Positions 23,934 through 35,244 of a DNA stretch of 64,000 bases are shown here, in pieces; positions within the stretch are counted from its first letter, which is position 1, and every line of letters begins with the position of its first letter. Under the pieces are notes generated by a model. The model was not told where the DNA came from and did not search any database. It was given only the letters and a program-made list of their open reading frames with translations. The position numbers and the translations under genes were made by a program. This DNA is from Parelaphostrongylus tenuis (lineage: Eukaryota; Nematoda; Chromadorea; Rhabditida; Metastrongylidae), in contig JAHQIW010003923.1 of the NCBI GenBank assembly GCA_019055375.1, positions 310,001 through 374,000 on the forward strand, written 5' to 3'.

Positions 23934-23999
23934 GACGTCTTCGACGTTGGAGTTGGTTCAGTAATCAGTCAGCTACTCTTTGGCTATCGTTTTGACGAG
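23934..23999 (+). CDS. P450 exon 6: GVGS..LLFGYRFDE
   Basis: Acceptor TTTTTAG, then 22 codons DVFDVGVGSVISQLLFGYRF+DE, a strongly conserved piece of CYP33-like enzymes. It is followed by TTATGT where GTATGT would be a donor, so splicing may be lost. The next coding exon was not found. Confidence 0.75.
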
Positions 24000-24749
24000 T
24001 TATGTCACTAACGTTTGTGTAACATTTTCATGAGAGTTTTTTCGCAAATATTTTGATATCATAGAAAAAATTTGGAGAGTTTTGTTAACTCAAAAATATT
24101 CTGTCGCGCTAAATGAAGGATCTCTTGCATCCTTTGCCTATCATTGTTTCCACATATCCAAGGCTGAGGATGCTCCCATATTTCAACAGACTGTGAAACA
24201 TGTTTGTCTATTGGGAAATGGTTTCCGAGCAAGATGAATTGATAATCGCCACCCATTACGTTGCCTTGTCGTCCGCTTGACTAATAGTCATGCTAAAAGT
24301 GTAGAAATCATCAGTGATCTCTTATCGTTGAGTTCTCAAACACTCTGGCGCGGCTATATCTAAATCACCAAGTTTATAAATCTATAAAGGCATTAGATTA
24401 TCGAGTCATAAACAGAACTGCACTTGAGCTCAACCTTATCCATTAATGACAGTCGAATATTGCGACACCACTGAGCGAAACCTGATATCGGGTTTTCCGG
24501 TTGAGGGCTAGCTGTTTAATACAAGTAAATACGGAGAAAAAACTCACTGGTTTTATCGGTAGCTTACGTGGTTTCATTTCTACCTACCCGATAATTATCG
24601 AGTGACGCGACCTGAGGCCACCAAGATTTCCATTCTTTGCCTACACGTTCAAAAATAGCACAATGAGTCATCCTTGGTGGGAGGATTCGTAGAGCACTAT
24701 TTTTTTTTCCTTTTCAAATGCGGTGTGCAAAACGAAGTCTTTGAATTCA

Positions 24750-25545
24750 GGTAGAATAGAGCTTCAAATCCTTCTCCTTACTTGTGAGATATGGGAAACT
24801 CTTAGCGTCGGCCTTACGACTGCGTGTGCAATGAATGCGCCACATTCATCCTGTACACTTAGCGACCAGGTTCATGAGGCATATGTCAAGTTACGAATGA
24901 TCGCTGAGTTGAAAATGTGGGCCCGATGTTGGGTGTTTTTTGCTTTTTTTTTTTGAACACCCTCGATGCCCACTAACACTTCCCAGGCTACAGACTTCAT
25001 CTTGTTCATCCATAGAGCTAAGTCGACGATATGTAATCTCGTATCAACTGGGTCGATGTCGTCGTGCTTTATCCTTCTTGTCTCGCGAATTGAATCTCCA
25101 TAGAGTATTCGTGTGCAAATGTAAGTTCTTTATAGGCACATTTGTCATTTTAGTCCGCTACGATTATGGCGGCCTAGTATGGTTCGTTTTATTAAGTGTG
25201 TTCAGCTTCTTAAGCCCAGCGTATAGCTTGAATTTTCATTGTGTCTTCTCAGTCTCTCTCGCAACGACAAAGAAGAATTTTTTTCTGGAAGGCAACTCCT
25301 AAAATTCTCCCATTTTTCTCCCCAGCCGCCTGACTGCATGCATTTGGCTAATCTATTCATAATATCAGTGGCATACAAATTGGCGCTACAGAAACAAGGA
25401 GTCCTTTCCTTGGATACATCTGCTTCTCTAGAAAACATTTAAAGCATTTCGATCGTGTTTGAGTTTCCCTATCTACCATCTGTGAACGCGTCTCGTGCCC
25501 TCGCGGCCAGGATGGACATACTATGGGAAAAAACCCATAATCTGT
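24750..25545 (-). pseudogene. Internally deleted relic of the RTE-like LINE, in a P450 intron
   Basis: 24800-25060 matches the RT C-terminal region of LINE copy 2 (44960-45160). 25240-25540 matches its 5' region (47580-47860), including CTCATTCC/CTTTCCTTG..CATCTGC and the CGTGCCCTCGCG block. The endonuclease and most of the RT are missing. It sits in the interval where the unfound P450 exon 7 would be expected. Confidence 0.65.
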
Positions 25546-28173
25546 GATTTGGAGCAATTAAATGGAACCACGGAACATTCATTTATCTTCAATGCTTGCC
25601 AAAGTAATAATTTTCTTCATAGAATGCCCACAAGCAAAGTGTTGCGTACTAAATACTATTTATTCATAGATCTTAGCATCTAAGTACGCCTAAACGGGAG
25701 TTTTACAATAGAGTTCTTATGTGCCTATCACAAATAACCTGGCTACAAAGATGTGATAACCGTATACTTAGGCTTACTTCGTGTTCTATGGAAGCTTTTC
25801 CATATCACGGTAGAGCGCTTTGAACATTCGTGTCACCTAAGTGGACCTTGCTTTGTGTCGATGAAACTGATAACTGATAACTGATGTCCGACTTGAGAAA
25901 TCATATGAACAATGTACTGCCATTCCCCATTCATCATAGTGTTAATCTAAATCGACAGCAAAATTTAGTTAGCACTTAAGTAACAGAGAAGGCGAGTGTT
26001 AGTCATTTATAATGCTGTAGCTTCACACTCACTTTGCCTTACGAAACACCATGAATTTCGAGAGAATAGCATGTCAAATTGGTCTTATGATATGTATTTT
26101 GAGTACCATGAGGTGAGATGCTAGTAATCAGTGAGGAATTGAAACAGTTAGCCTACGATATGTTGATCTCAGGTTGCTGGCAATTGCTTACGACCTCAGG
26201 CTCATGCTGTCTGAAACAGCATTACTCGACATGAAATTTTATCCTATTGCACAGTATTTTCCTCTCAACATAAATTGGACAGCAACTTTTTGAGATATTT
26301 TGGTGTTATGTCGACGTGCCGAACATTAGAAAAAATGTAAAAATGGCTCTTGTATCTTTCAAGGCGTTTTCCACTGCGCACTATTCGACCACTATGTATA
26401 TCGCTTTGCGAACGATGCACGTCATTATGACTCATTATATCAGCTGGCGCGCCGCTCGGGCGGTTACGAAGAGTGGTGCGTGCTCCAACACAACATTTGG
26501 TTAATTGAGTTCTCAGAGGAACACTTCATTTTTTTCATTCATTTCATTCACATAAACATTTCATCAAAAAAAAAAACAATATGATATTACAGCTGAGGCT
26601 TCTGTATGTATAATTTTAGCAAGATTAATGCCATGACCGCATAACATTTTTTCTTTTTCAAAGCAGAAAACTGTATACTAGCAAAAAGGACTATATTATC
26701 AGTTGTTACTAGATATTTTCGCCTATCTTCTTAATGATTTCACAGTTAAGCGACAGCTTGGGAATCTCTGAAGAAAAGATTTTAATACTAAGCTTGTTGT
26801 TTGAAAATAATTCCACAGTGCGTTTCAATAATAAATAAAAGATGAGATTTGCAATCGCAATCCAGTTTTTCTTATTCATAGCGGTTTTTTTGGGCTTACT
26901 ATTAGATTTCATATCTCATAGACTTTTTGCCAAAGAAGAAACACTTAACTTATCATTAAAAGGACTTTTTTTAAACTTCTTTCTAAGAATAATAACTTTT
27001 AAATGTATTGAAAATCCTTGCATTTTGCAATAATTCCTATCGCACACAAGCACATTTCAGGGATTGTGTGCACGAGTCCGGAGTTTTTTTTTGCTGAGAT
27101 CAAGTGAGTTTAAACGGTGTATTTTATTTCTCAAATAGCATGTTCTTTTGAGCATTTTGAAAAAGACTCCATAGGGCGCTGTAACAGACAAAAGAAGATT
27201 GAGGTTCGCACCCCAAAGGGTGCTGTATCACCACAATGGCGCTAAGTCTCCGCGCTTTTTGCGACATATCGATTAACGCGAACTGCGCAACGTAATCTTC
27301 TTCTAACTGCAACAGCGCGACAAGGAGCTGTTTTCAAAAGCAAAATTGCTAGGGGAATAATCAAGATTTAAGCTATCGAAAAATTTTCAAAGGTCTAGCG
27401 GAAAAGCTTTGTTCAGCTAGAAATGTTTGAGTATGAAAGATAATTATATTTTTACTAATTCAGTACATTGAAGAAAGCATTCTGGCAACAAAATTTACCT
27501 TCAAATTCAACGGGATTTTTGCTACGAAGCATTTTTGCAGCTCTTAAAAGCATCAGAAAAGCGTTTTCCGAGAGGCCAGATCACGATGTGGACATCGAAA
27601 GTGATCCGGAATTTGAAATCTGATATCCATTTGGCTATTACAGCGCTACAAACAGTCCTTCCTAGAAACAAGTGCACTGTTGAAATTTCCAAGATTTGCT
27701 CTATATAATGATTGAATATTGCTTGCGAAAAAAACTCTATTCGACGAGAAATGCTCGAATTTGAAGCAAAATCTTTTTTGACTGCTGTAGCGCAAAAACA
27801 GGCCTCTTAAGAAATAGAATACTTTGTACAAATTCACTCAATTCTAGTTATCGAATGGTTACCAAAAATTCTCGCAACGTTAAGAAAATTATGTTTTTAC
27901 CAAGGAGTTCAAACAAGGCGGAGATAACGGAAAGGAACCGTTATACCTCTATCTCTTCATCGTATACCGTAGCTCTGAGCAAAGAATTCGAACAAAATTA
28001 CGCATTGATATGAGAAATCGGAATGTGGAGTGCAGTAATGATGAAAAGAATGTTAATAATTATCGATGAATTAGGATCTCACAAAATAAGCAGCACTATT
28101 TTGACAAACTATTAATTGAAATTCTGTTTATTCAACCGCTTCTAGCGGTATAATGATGTTAGAACTAGATGCC

Positions 28174-28518
28174 CATTGATGCAGAGCGATGTGCAAAACT
28201 TTCGCGTCAGGCGGGACTAGAATCCGCACCTCGCTCTTTCCGGGAATGAATGCGTGCTCTATCCCTTACACTACTGACGCCCATTTACACATCGCTCTTT
28301 TCCAATATCTGTCAGCGTGACTGGGTTCAAACTCGAGACCGACTACCGGGGCCAGGCCGTTGACGGCTGACAGATAGATGCGCTGTAGCGTGAAAAGAGC
28401 GATGTGTAAAATGGGAGTCAGTAGTGTAACGGATAGAGCACGCATTCCCGGAAAAGTTGAGGTGCGGGTTCTAGTCACGCTTGACGCGAAAGTTTTGCAC
28501 ATCGCTCTACATCAATGA
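28174..28518. mobile_element. Palindromic (head-to-head) tRNA-core element
   Basis: Two arms of about 125-130 bp (28174-28303 and 28395-28518) are inverted copies of each other with a 91-bp spacer. Each arm is bounded by AGAGCGATGTGNAAAA-type inverted repeats and holds a tRNA-like core: AGTGTAACGGATAGAGC (A-box-like) and GCGGGTTCTAGTCACG (B-box-like). Sense is in the right arm, antisense in the left. It lies in a P450 intron. Confidence 0.8.
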
Positions 28519-29076
28519 GAACTGTTAATTATTTTCCTACTTTCATCCAGTACGGTGAATTTTGCGTACTATATGCATTAAAGTATACGGACACCGGAAG
28601 CAATAAAATATAGCTTTGATTAATATGTCTGTAAGTCTGAAAAAACTGTTGTGGAAATGTTTGGTAAAAGTTCTAAATACAGCCTTTTCATAAATACCTA
28701 GTTTTCCCTTTGAAAGTGTGAATTGTGAATGGAAGGACTACGTTTTTTTCTAATGAAAATAACCTTATTGAAATATAATCTATCATATCCTAACCTTTAT
28801 TATTACAGAAATCCCACTTGTTGGCGAAAAACTATAAATTTCATTGGAAAACTATTAGACTAGCCTTGGAGCAGGTGTCGGCAGCCTCTCTTCGTAGCCG
28901 TCCGAGCCGCGCTCCAGCAGAAGAAAGGCGCCGTCGGCAAAGAGATGTATAAGGAGCTCTACGAATAGCTTTCAAAAGATGTAATTACCGTACCAGAGAG
29001 CCGAATCCTGATTTTCTAAAGCTATAGTGCATCGGCAATCTTGGAAGACTACTGTCATAGTTACTGAGTTTGTCAG

Positions 29077-29236
29077 ATTCATGCTCTACCGTGATGCCCT
29101 CTATACGTTTTTTGATCGTCAGATCGAAGCTCACCAAAAAGGTATCGACTACGGCGCCGATGATTACAACGACTATGTGAAGCTTTTTTGAAGGAGAAAA
29201 GACGTCGGGAAGCAAACGGTGACAATGAATCGTTCA
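29077..29236 (+). pseudogene. P450 exon 8, single-base frame break in a T-run
   Basis: Acceptor TTTGTCAG, then MLYRDALYTFFDRQIEAHQK, GIDYGADDYNDYVKLF, then, one base out of frame, LKEKRREANGDNESF and a GT donor at 29237. Family counterparts read FFD.QI..H...ID......DYV.AFL.E..RR...G...SF. The break is in CTTTTTTG near 29186, where one T is missing. A homopolymer error is a live alternative to a true mutation. The 2-base overhang joins exon 9 in phase. Confidence 0.8.
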
Positions 29237-29320
29237 GGTAGATTTGAAACTTTAGAGAAAGAATATTTTCATTCTTGAAAAGTCCTCTTGAGTTGTTAGC
29301 TTGTAATTCACATTTTGCAG

Positions 29321-29432
29321 CCACATACAACTACGAAACATGTGTCTTGACTTGTGGTTTGCAGGTCTGGAAACCACTTCGAACACACTTTCATGGGGAG
29401 TGGTTTACCTGCTTAAAACTCTACACGTGCAA
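29321..29432 (+). CDS. P450 exon 9: I-helix
   Basis: Acceptor CATTTTGCAG, then HIQLRNMCLDLWFAGLETTS and NTLSWGVVYLLKTLHVQ, GTAAGT donor. It contains the oxygen-activation motif [AG]Gx[ED]T[TS] as AGLETTS. The frame is intact, in phase with exon 8 (Ser across the junction) and exon 10 (VQ|EKMH). Confidence 0.92.
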
Positions 29433-31246
29433 GTAAGTGTAATCTTATATGTTTCCAACAGCAACCATGTAATAAAATCGATTAAAGGACCACGAAAGGC
29501 TTTTTAGTGTGTATTAGAAAAAAGTCAACAGAAATGGTTTGACATGCCAAACATCTGTATTCCCACGTCCGCAAGACAACGACATATTGTGATCAGGTAG
29601 ACGAGCACTGATGAAGAGTTTGGTTTTGCCACTATGCATCCACATACGGCAATTACCATAGAAAGAACAGATAGGCTGAGGTGGGAAGTATATGACAGAC
29701 CTCGGAGACTCTCCTGCGTCTGCATTACAACCAAGCAGTTATGTCCAGCAACTAGTTCTGTTTGATTTAAACTCTCTTGAATACCACCACCAGATAGTCT
29801 TCTAGAAGTGCATATAGAGTTTACTCGATAAGGAATCTGAAGAGTAACCACAGTCAGTTAGTTTTCCCAAAGTGTTCGCAGAGTTCTTTCTAATGACGTA
29901 CTGATCATTAACTGAAATGATCCTTTTATTTGAACCTTCTGAACAGCGTAGAAGTGTGGACCTTGTTTTCTTCTGATGAGAAAGGGATGTGGATCGTGGC
30001 TTCCAGATCGAGGAAGTTATTTACGTCTCTGTTCTTGGTAAATCTGGAGTATAATCCGAGTATTGCGAATGTCATACTTTCTATAACACTTAGTGATATC
30101 TTCTAGATGGCTCTGCGAACATGAGGCGGCATTTATTTCAGACCGCTTTCTTACCATGTTGTTTCCAAGTCTTAATCTGTCTATGAAATAGTGTATATAT
30201 TTTTGAATGATAACTCACGCTTCCATGTTGTCCGAATTAGATCTTTCAAAGTATTGTTAGGTACCATTTTGTTCTTGCTTGAATCTTTCACGGAGATGAC
30301 AAAGAATCTTGGAATCCGATTCTGCGTGAATTTTTATTATTATGCATAGAGTGTTTCCTCACTTTTGCGCTAATCTCATCTTAAGCCTCTGCAAGCAGAC
30401 TGCAAGAAAGCCCTGAGGGAAGGTGTCAAGCGAGTAAATACTTCCTAGTAGACCAAAACACTACCAGTCCGCTCTCACTTTCCCATTTGTGCATTGGATT
30501 TTTCTTCTCATTTCGACATAAGCTGGTTTATCTCCCTCGATCAAATTCACACATTATAAAGTCATGAAAGACTTGTTGGTAAGCGTTATATCCCTACTGA
30601 TCAAAAGATGAGACTAATTTGCTTCATATAATCTACTAGCACTACGAGTGATCACTATCCGCTGAGATGTTTCCAGCGATTCTTGCATTCACCTCGTTTT
30701 TACGCGTTGGTGCTTAACCTCAGACATTTCGATAGTTGACCCGGCTGCTGCTTTAGAACAATGTCTTCTTCAAAAAAAAAGAATGCTTTTAGCCTAAACG
30801 AGGTTGGCACGCCAGGGCCATACACCGGTGTTTCGGAGGTTTCGGCCCCCTCGTCAGTGATCCCCGCCCCACATTAAGCTCTGCATTGAAGCAAGGAGGG
30901 AGGCGTATGTGGTGATGGCATAGTGTACAATGACACTGGTCCATCACCACTGTTTAATAGATGGATTTCGGCTGGTAGACCAAAATTAATCCATGTGATC
31001 GACTGCTTTTAAAACCTCGTGATAAACATGCAAAATTAAATAAAAAAAAGTCTTCTTCACTGATGTCTTAGGATGCTAACCAAGGCGATTCTTTCATGTT
31101 TTTGAACATAGTCAAGTTGATTATTTTTTATTTTGGAGAAAATGTTGAAAAAGGTGTTGGACCAAGTCCTCGCTCTCTGATATACTGTATTACTAACCAT
31201 TTCGCTATTCCTTCATTCATCTGTGTAAATAGATTTTTCAATTCTG

Positions 31247-31355
31247 TCCCAGCGTACAGTGATAATCCAAGTCTGGCACAAATCTTCAGAAGACTACGCA
31301 TCCCAGCGTACAGTGATAAATCCAAGTCTGGCACAAATCTTCAGAAGACTACGCA
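31247..31355 (+). repeat. Perfect 54-bp tandem duplication
   Basis: TCCCAGCGTACAGTGATA...GACTACGCA (31247-31300) is repeated immediately (31301-31355), with one extra A as the only difference. It lies in a P450 intron, and its identity implies a recent slip or an assembly artefact. Confidence 0.9.
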
Positions 31356-32107
31356 AAGACTTATCGCTCCATTTGTGGGAAGTTTTTTAATTCATCAAGG
31401 ACATATCTGATTCGCTGCCATTACCTATTAACATGCTTTCCGACTAGATAACATTCTCTCAACGCATTGGAGATGGGGTATGAATGGTTTGATTTGACAG
31501 GTGATTGGCAAAGCCTCCGTTACGAAAGTGGCATTGACGGAGCATATCTAAAGAAAAAATGAGAATTCTACCACATGTCTGACTTATAGCGGTTTCTTCG
31601 CTCTTGATTCGCTGTAAAATATCACGGTTTTGCGAATTTGTGAGCTCATATCAGATGTGAAAATCGCCTTTCAGAACACTTTTCTTCCGCCATAACATGT
31701 CATAAACATAGTCTTTTGATTATTTTGCAGAGAAAACAAACACATTGTATCAAGAGGCATCAGTTGAAGCCGAGAACATATTAGGATGTTGGCACACACA
31801 ACCGTCATCTTTTGTATTTCAGAAGAAAAATTCAAGGCTAGACTTCTACTAAGATGCTAGAAATTTGTTGCAACAGTTCAGTAATTTGAATGTTCGCGTT
31901 TGAATACCGAAATCGTTTTAGGGCAAGAAGAACTTTGGGTATAAGCTAAACTAAACTTGCGTAAGAATCGTAGTTTCGGACTTAAAGAATCGAAAAACAG
32001 CAAGTTCATTTATATGAAATCAAACTGATTGATATAGTGCTACACAGATTTCAAATCGACATGAAGCAACACATGTCCTTCTACGTGGAAAATCAATACC
32101 GTTGCAG

Positions 32108-32206
32108 GAAAAAATGCACATGGAAATGAATAGCGTGATTGGATCTAATCGTATGATCACGATGTCGGACAGGAATAACCTCCCATATACAAATGCTGTG
32201 ATTAAT
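32108..32206 (+). CDS. P450 exon 10: J/K region
   Basis: Acceptor CCGTTGCAG, then 33 codons starting EKMHMEMNSVIGSNR and ending DRNNLPYTNAVIN, with a GTGTGG donor at 32207. It matches the 'E...E.D.V.G..R..T..DR..LPYT.AVI.E' block that precedes the K-helix. The frame is intact. Confidence 0.9.
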
Positions 32207-33242
32207 GTGTGGTATTTTACTAATAGCATAATGTTTTGGTACATTTTCGTTACCCGCAATCATTTTCAATCCTTTAGAGTAGAGTGATCTCCGCTTTTCA
32301 AAGTCCTACTAGTCATTCAATAGCTTAAATTTAACAAATCTAAGATTTACATTATTTCTGAAATGGCCCTTTCATTGTACTGTCGCGCAAAAAACGATAT
32401 TATATTACGCACTAGTCGCGTCATTCGCTCAATAGAGCTTCTCCTGAAGAATAGTAGTATCACCTGAAAACTTAATTTCCGATGATTTTGATACTGAGTA
32501 TGGCTTACAAAAAGATCTTTTTTGTTGCAGTAGCAAGAACTAGATCATGTTTTCATATTTGGAGTCATGATCTTTTCGCAATAACTTTATCGATCACGCA
32601 GCGCAATTCTGTCACTCAATTTGGGATTTTTTCACGCTTTGGAAAGCAAGCTCTTTACTATCTCCGACACTCCAAAATTTCCTGTACTTGTTCATCGTAT
32701 GCTCTTTGTGCATAGCCTAGGCTCAGCAGTATTTATATTTGGCAATATGAAATGAGTGTGTAGTCACACCTATAAATCATAGAAAACGGTTTTTTCAACA
32801 GATCTAGTATAAAAAAGCTAAAAAATTCTAGACGAAACGCCCAACAAATCCTTTGAATAAAGAGCGTTGTCGCGCCATTTCAAGGCGGCTTTGAGAACTG
32901 AACGCAGCACGCAATGAGAGAAGTGCTATGATGCGCGGGGAAGGTGAAAAGCGATAATTTCTTTTGGCTGCTGCAGCGCATTGGGGAAGCCTCAGTCACC
33001 AAGTGTAGAGTTGATTTTGTCAATATTTGAGTCTTCGATTGATGCTAACGCATAAGAGAAAAGCTTTGTCTAGGAAAAAACGCTTTAAGTGTGAACTTGA
33101 CATTATTTTCGTTACAACTGCACATAGAAGAGCCCATCCGTTGAATGATTGTCAAGACTAAAGAAGCAGAGAACGCGTTGTCCTTAAAGAGTTCAAAGGA
33201 TCACGGATAACGGAAATGTCTTTTTTCACATAGAATGTTGCT

Positions 33243-33772
33243 AGATTATACGGGTTGTCCCATAACTTCCTTCGCATTAATATAAAATTCAGCTTTTTTT
33301 TGAACCTTAAATCGTGGTATTGCCTAAGGATGTGATTTATTGGAGAGTATTTTAGCAGACAATTGTATGCGACCGTAGCACCATCGCTAGCCAACAAATG
33401 AAATGCGCTACCACAATTTGATGCCCATCAGCTCCTCATGCACTAACTGGCCATTACCTCATTGTTCTCGTGACCATCTACGAATGCTTCGCCTGTGAGC
33501 ACAAATAGGACTTTTTTAGTTGGGTCTACTACGAGAACAAAACATTCCACACCTGGTCGCTGTCTCGCTGCAAAAATTCTTCAGTGCAACCAAAGCCCAA
33601 GTCCCATGCTCTGCAGATTATGTTCTCGGCCTAGTGGCATTGGCAGTGTGTCTAAAGGCAAAAGAATTTATGGGGATGCCCGAACTTGAAGGATCCACTT
33701 ATATTAGCAGATATGCTATAGAAGCTACGAACCAAACGGGAACGTCACATTTATAGTTTTTTTTTTTGGTAG
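33243..33772 (+). repeat. Possible mariner terminal fragment
   Basis: TATACGGGTTGTCCCATAAC at 33246 resembles mariner terminal inverted repeats (GGGTTGTCCCATAA). A minus-strand reading just inside ends in KAEFYINAKEVMGQP. No matching second terminus was found before the P450 exon at 33773, so this is a fragment at best. Confidence 0.35.
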
Positions 33773-33910
33773 GAAATTCAACGCATGGCTAATTTACTGC
33801 CAATGAATCTGCGTCATGAGACCACCTGTCCAGTCCAAGTGGACAAATGGAGTCTCCCAGCGCATACGGGAGTCATCGCTCAGATCAGTAACGTCCTTTA
33901 CGATGATGAG
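33773..33910 (+). CDS. P450 exon 11: K-helix ExxR
   Basis: Acceptor TTTTTGGTAG, then 46 codons. EIQRMANLLPMNLRHETT provides ExxR (E-I-Q-R), followed by GVIAQISNVLYDDE. The donor is GAG|GCAAGC, a GC-type donor, and the exon joins VFPSPLTFDP in phase. GC could be native or a decayed GT. Confidence 0.9.
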
Positions 33911-34019
33911 GCAAGCACTTATTTACGTTTCTGCCTTTTCCAGATGACTGCTTAATTGTGGTGTCAGTGAGTGTGTGAAAAACACCAGGCCTCACTTAGC
34001 TCACCTGAGTCACTTGCCA

Positions 34020-34600
34020 TCCTGTCGATTGACAAGTGATTCGAGAGAGCTCCAGTAAAACTTTCAATTTTCCTTATCACGCGCAAGTATAGCACATTGT
34101 GTATTCTTCTCTTTGCGGATTCGTGGAGTATCGCATTTTTTTCCTCGGCTTTTCGGTTGTGTTTGACATCTCAAGGAATTCAGTCGGTAACGGCTCCAGT
34201 TCATCGGTTGTCACGGGGACGTAGTACTTTGTTTTCGTTGCCCTAAGTGTAAAACGGTGCAACCAATTTTCGATAGTAAACAGAATCAAAGCTTTCGGTT
34301 CATTCTTCATTTACGAAATACGGGAATCTACCAATGTCGATCTATCGACTGCCGTTCAACAATACCGTAAAGCTTTTATCCTGCATACACAGCAGTTAGG
34401 TTTATGATGCATATCATAAGGCAGGAATACTTGTTAAGTCGAAAATATAGTCACGAAGTCGGGCGTTCTTCGTTTTTCTTTGCTAGATCCTCAATGCTTC
34501 TAAACAAACCACAAATTTCTCGCGGATTGAGCTTTCCGTTGCCAGCTGCTTCTTTTCTTTCTGAATGGTCTATAAGGTGCATATGTTGACTGCTGTTGAC
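34020..34600 (-). pseudogene. Decayed 3' half of the RTE-like LINE
   Basis: Stretches such as TATCACGCGCAAGTATAGC, CAGTCGGTAACGGCTC and ATCGGTTGTC line up in order with LINE copy 2 at 44590-45150, on the same strand. All reading frames are broken. It sits between P450 exons 11 and 12. Confidence 0.65.
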
Positions 34601-34842
34601 CATTCAAAGACGCACACTTGATGAAGCGCTAGTCAATCATCTGTCCATTCCTCTGAAAAAATTTCCCAGTGGAACCATTCGAATAGTACTATGAGCGTCT
34701 GTTGTTTTGAACTTATTTTGCGCTGCAATCGCATTTATCAATTGATAAGCTTCAATAAGCTAATCCATGTACCGAAAAAAAAACATTGAAATAGCACTGT
34801 GAATACGCCAACCTTTTGACTTTTTATAACCATGCTCTTCAG

Positions 34843-35244
34843 GTATTTCCCTCTCCACTTACCTTCGATCCATCTAGATTTATTGATGACAATGGAAAGC
34901 TGAAGAAGATATCGACCCCACAAAGTAAACTTCGTAGTGAATGGTGCTCAAAAATTGTTAAGGTGAAAGAACTCATTCCGTTTTCGATCGGAAAACGACA
35001 GTGCCTCGGAGAAGGATTGGCAAGAATGGAAATATTCCTATTCACTGCTAACCTTCTCAATAGATTTGAGGTTCCGAAAACTTTTAACGATTTTTGCTTT
35101 CACGAAATACTGAATCAATGTTTAAATCTCAAATTTTACCTTTCGTGTATTAGAGCGGGTGAATCACCCAGCACCAAGAAGTCATTTGGAACCACAGCAC
35201 AGCCACATCCATATCGCTCTGCAGTAAAATCGAGATTTAGGTGA
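34843..35244 (+). CDS. P450 exon 12: haem-binding loop and C-terminus
   Basis: Acceptor CTCTTCAG, then VFPSPLTFDPSRFIDDNGKL (PERF-like region), the cysteine loop PFSIGKRQCLGEGLARME (consensus FxxGxRxCxG), FLFTANLLNRFEV, and a C-terminus ending QPHPYRSAVKSRFR before TGA. The frame is intact over 133 codons. Between KLKK and VKELIPF there is an extra stretch of about 18 residues that I do not expect in CYP33-like enzymes. It has no GT start, so it is probably read through. Confidence 0.93.
   Translation, partial: VFPSPLTFDPSRFIDDNGKLKKISTPQSKLRSEWCSKIVKVKELIPFSIGKRQCLGEGLARMEIFLFTANLLNRFEVPKTFNDFCFHEILNQCLNLKFYLSCIRAGESPSTKKSFGTTAQPHPYRSAVKSRFR

Larger units (their letters stand above)
18652..35244 (+). 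pseudogene. Cytochrome P450 (nematode CYP33-like), apparently a pseudogene
   Basis: P450s of this class are ER-anchored haem-thiolate monooxygenases. Eleven exons can be traced over 16.6 kb, in order and mostly phase-consistent: membrane anchor and PPGP hinge; LPFIGN; substrate-recognition part; a C-helix-like exon (HRKFATHVLRDLGL); FGYRFDE; an exon ending NGDNESF; I-helix AGLETTS; J-K exon; K-helix ExxR as EIQR; and haem-binding FSIGKRQCLGEG. One exon between FGYRFDE (ends 23999) and 29077 was not found. Damage: two 1-bp frame breaks and a TGA in exon 2; a frame break with stops in exon 5; a TT where exon 6 needs a GT donor; and a missing T in a T-run in exon 8. Exons 9-12 are intact, so a recent pseudogene, or a mis-assembled functional gene, are both possible. 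Introns hold LINE relics and tRNA-core elements. The CYP33-like label is by resemblance only. Confidence 0.85.

Noticed and set aside
26052..26115. Possible signal-peptide exon beginning MNFERIACQIGLMIC with a GTGAG donor
   Set aside because: Attractive start and donor, but no downstream exon of any recognisable gene on that strand within the P450 intron.
28260..28500. CRISPR-like or riboswitch structure from strong inverted repeats
   Set aside because: Eukaryotic context and a single palindrome with tRNA-like arms fit a mobile element, not an array.
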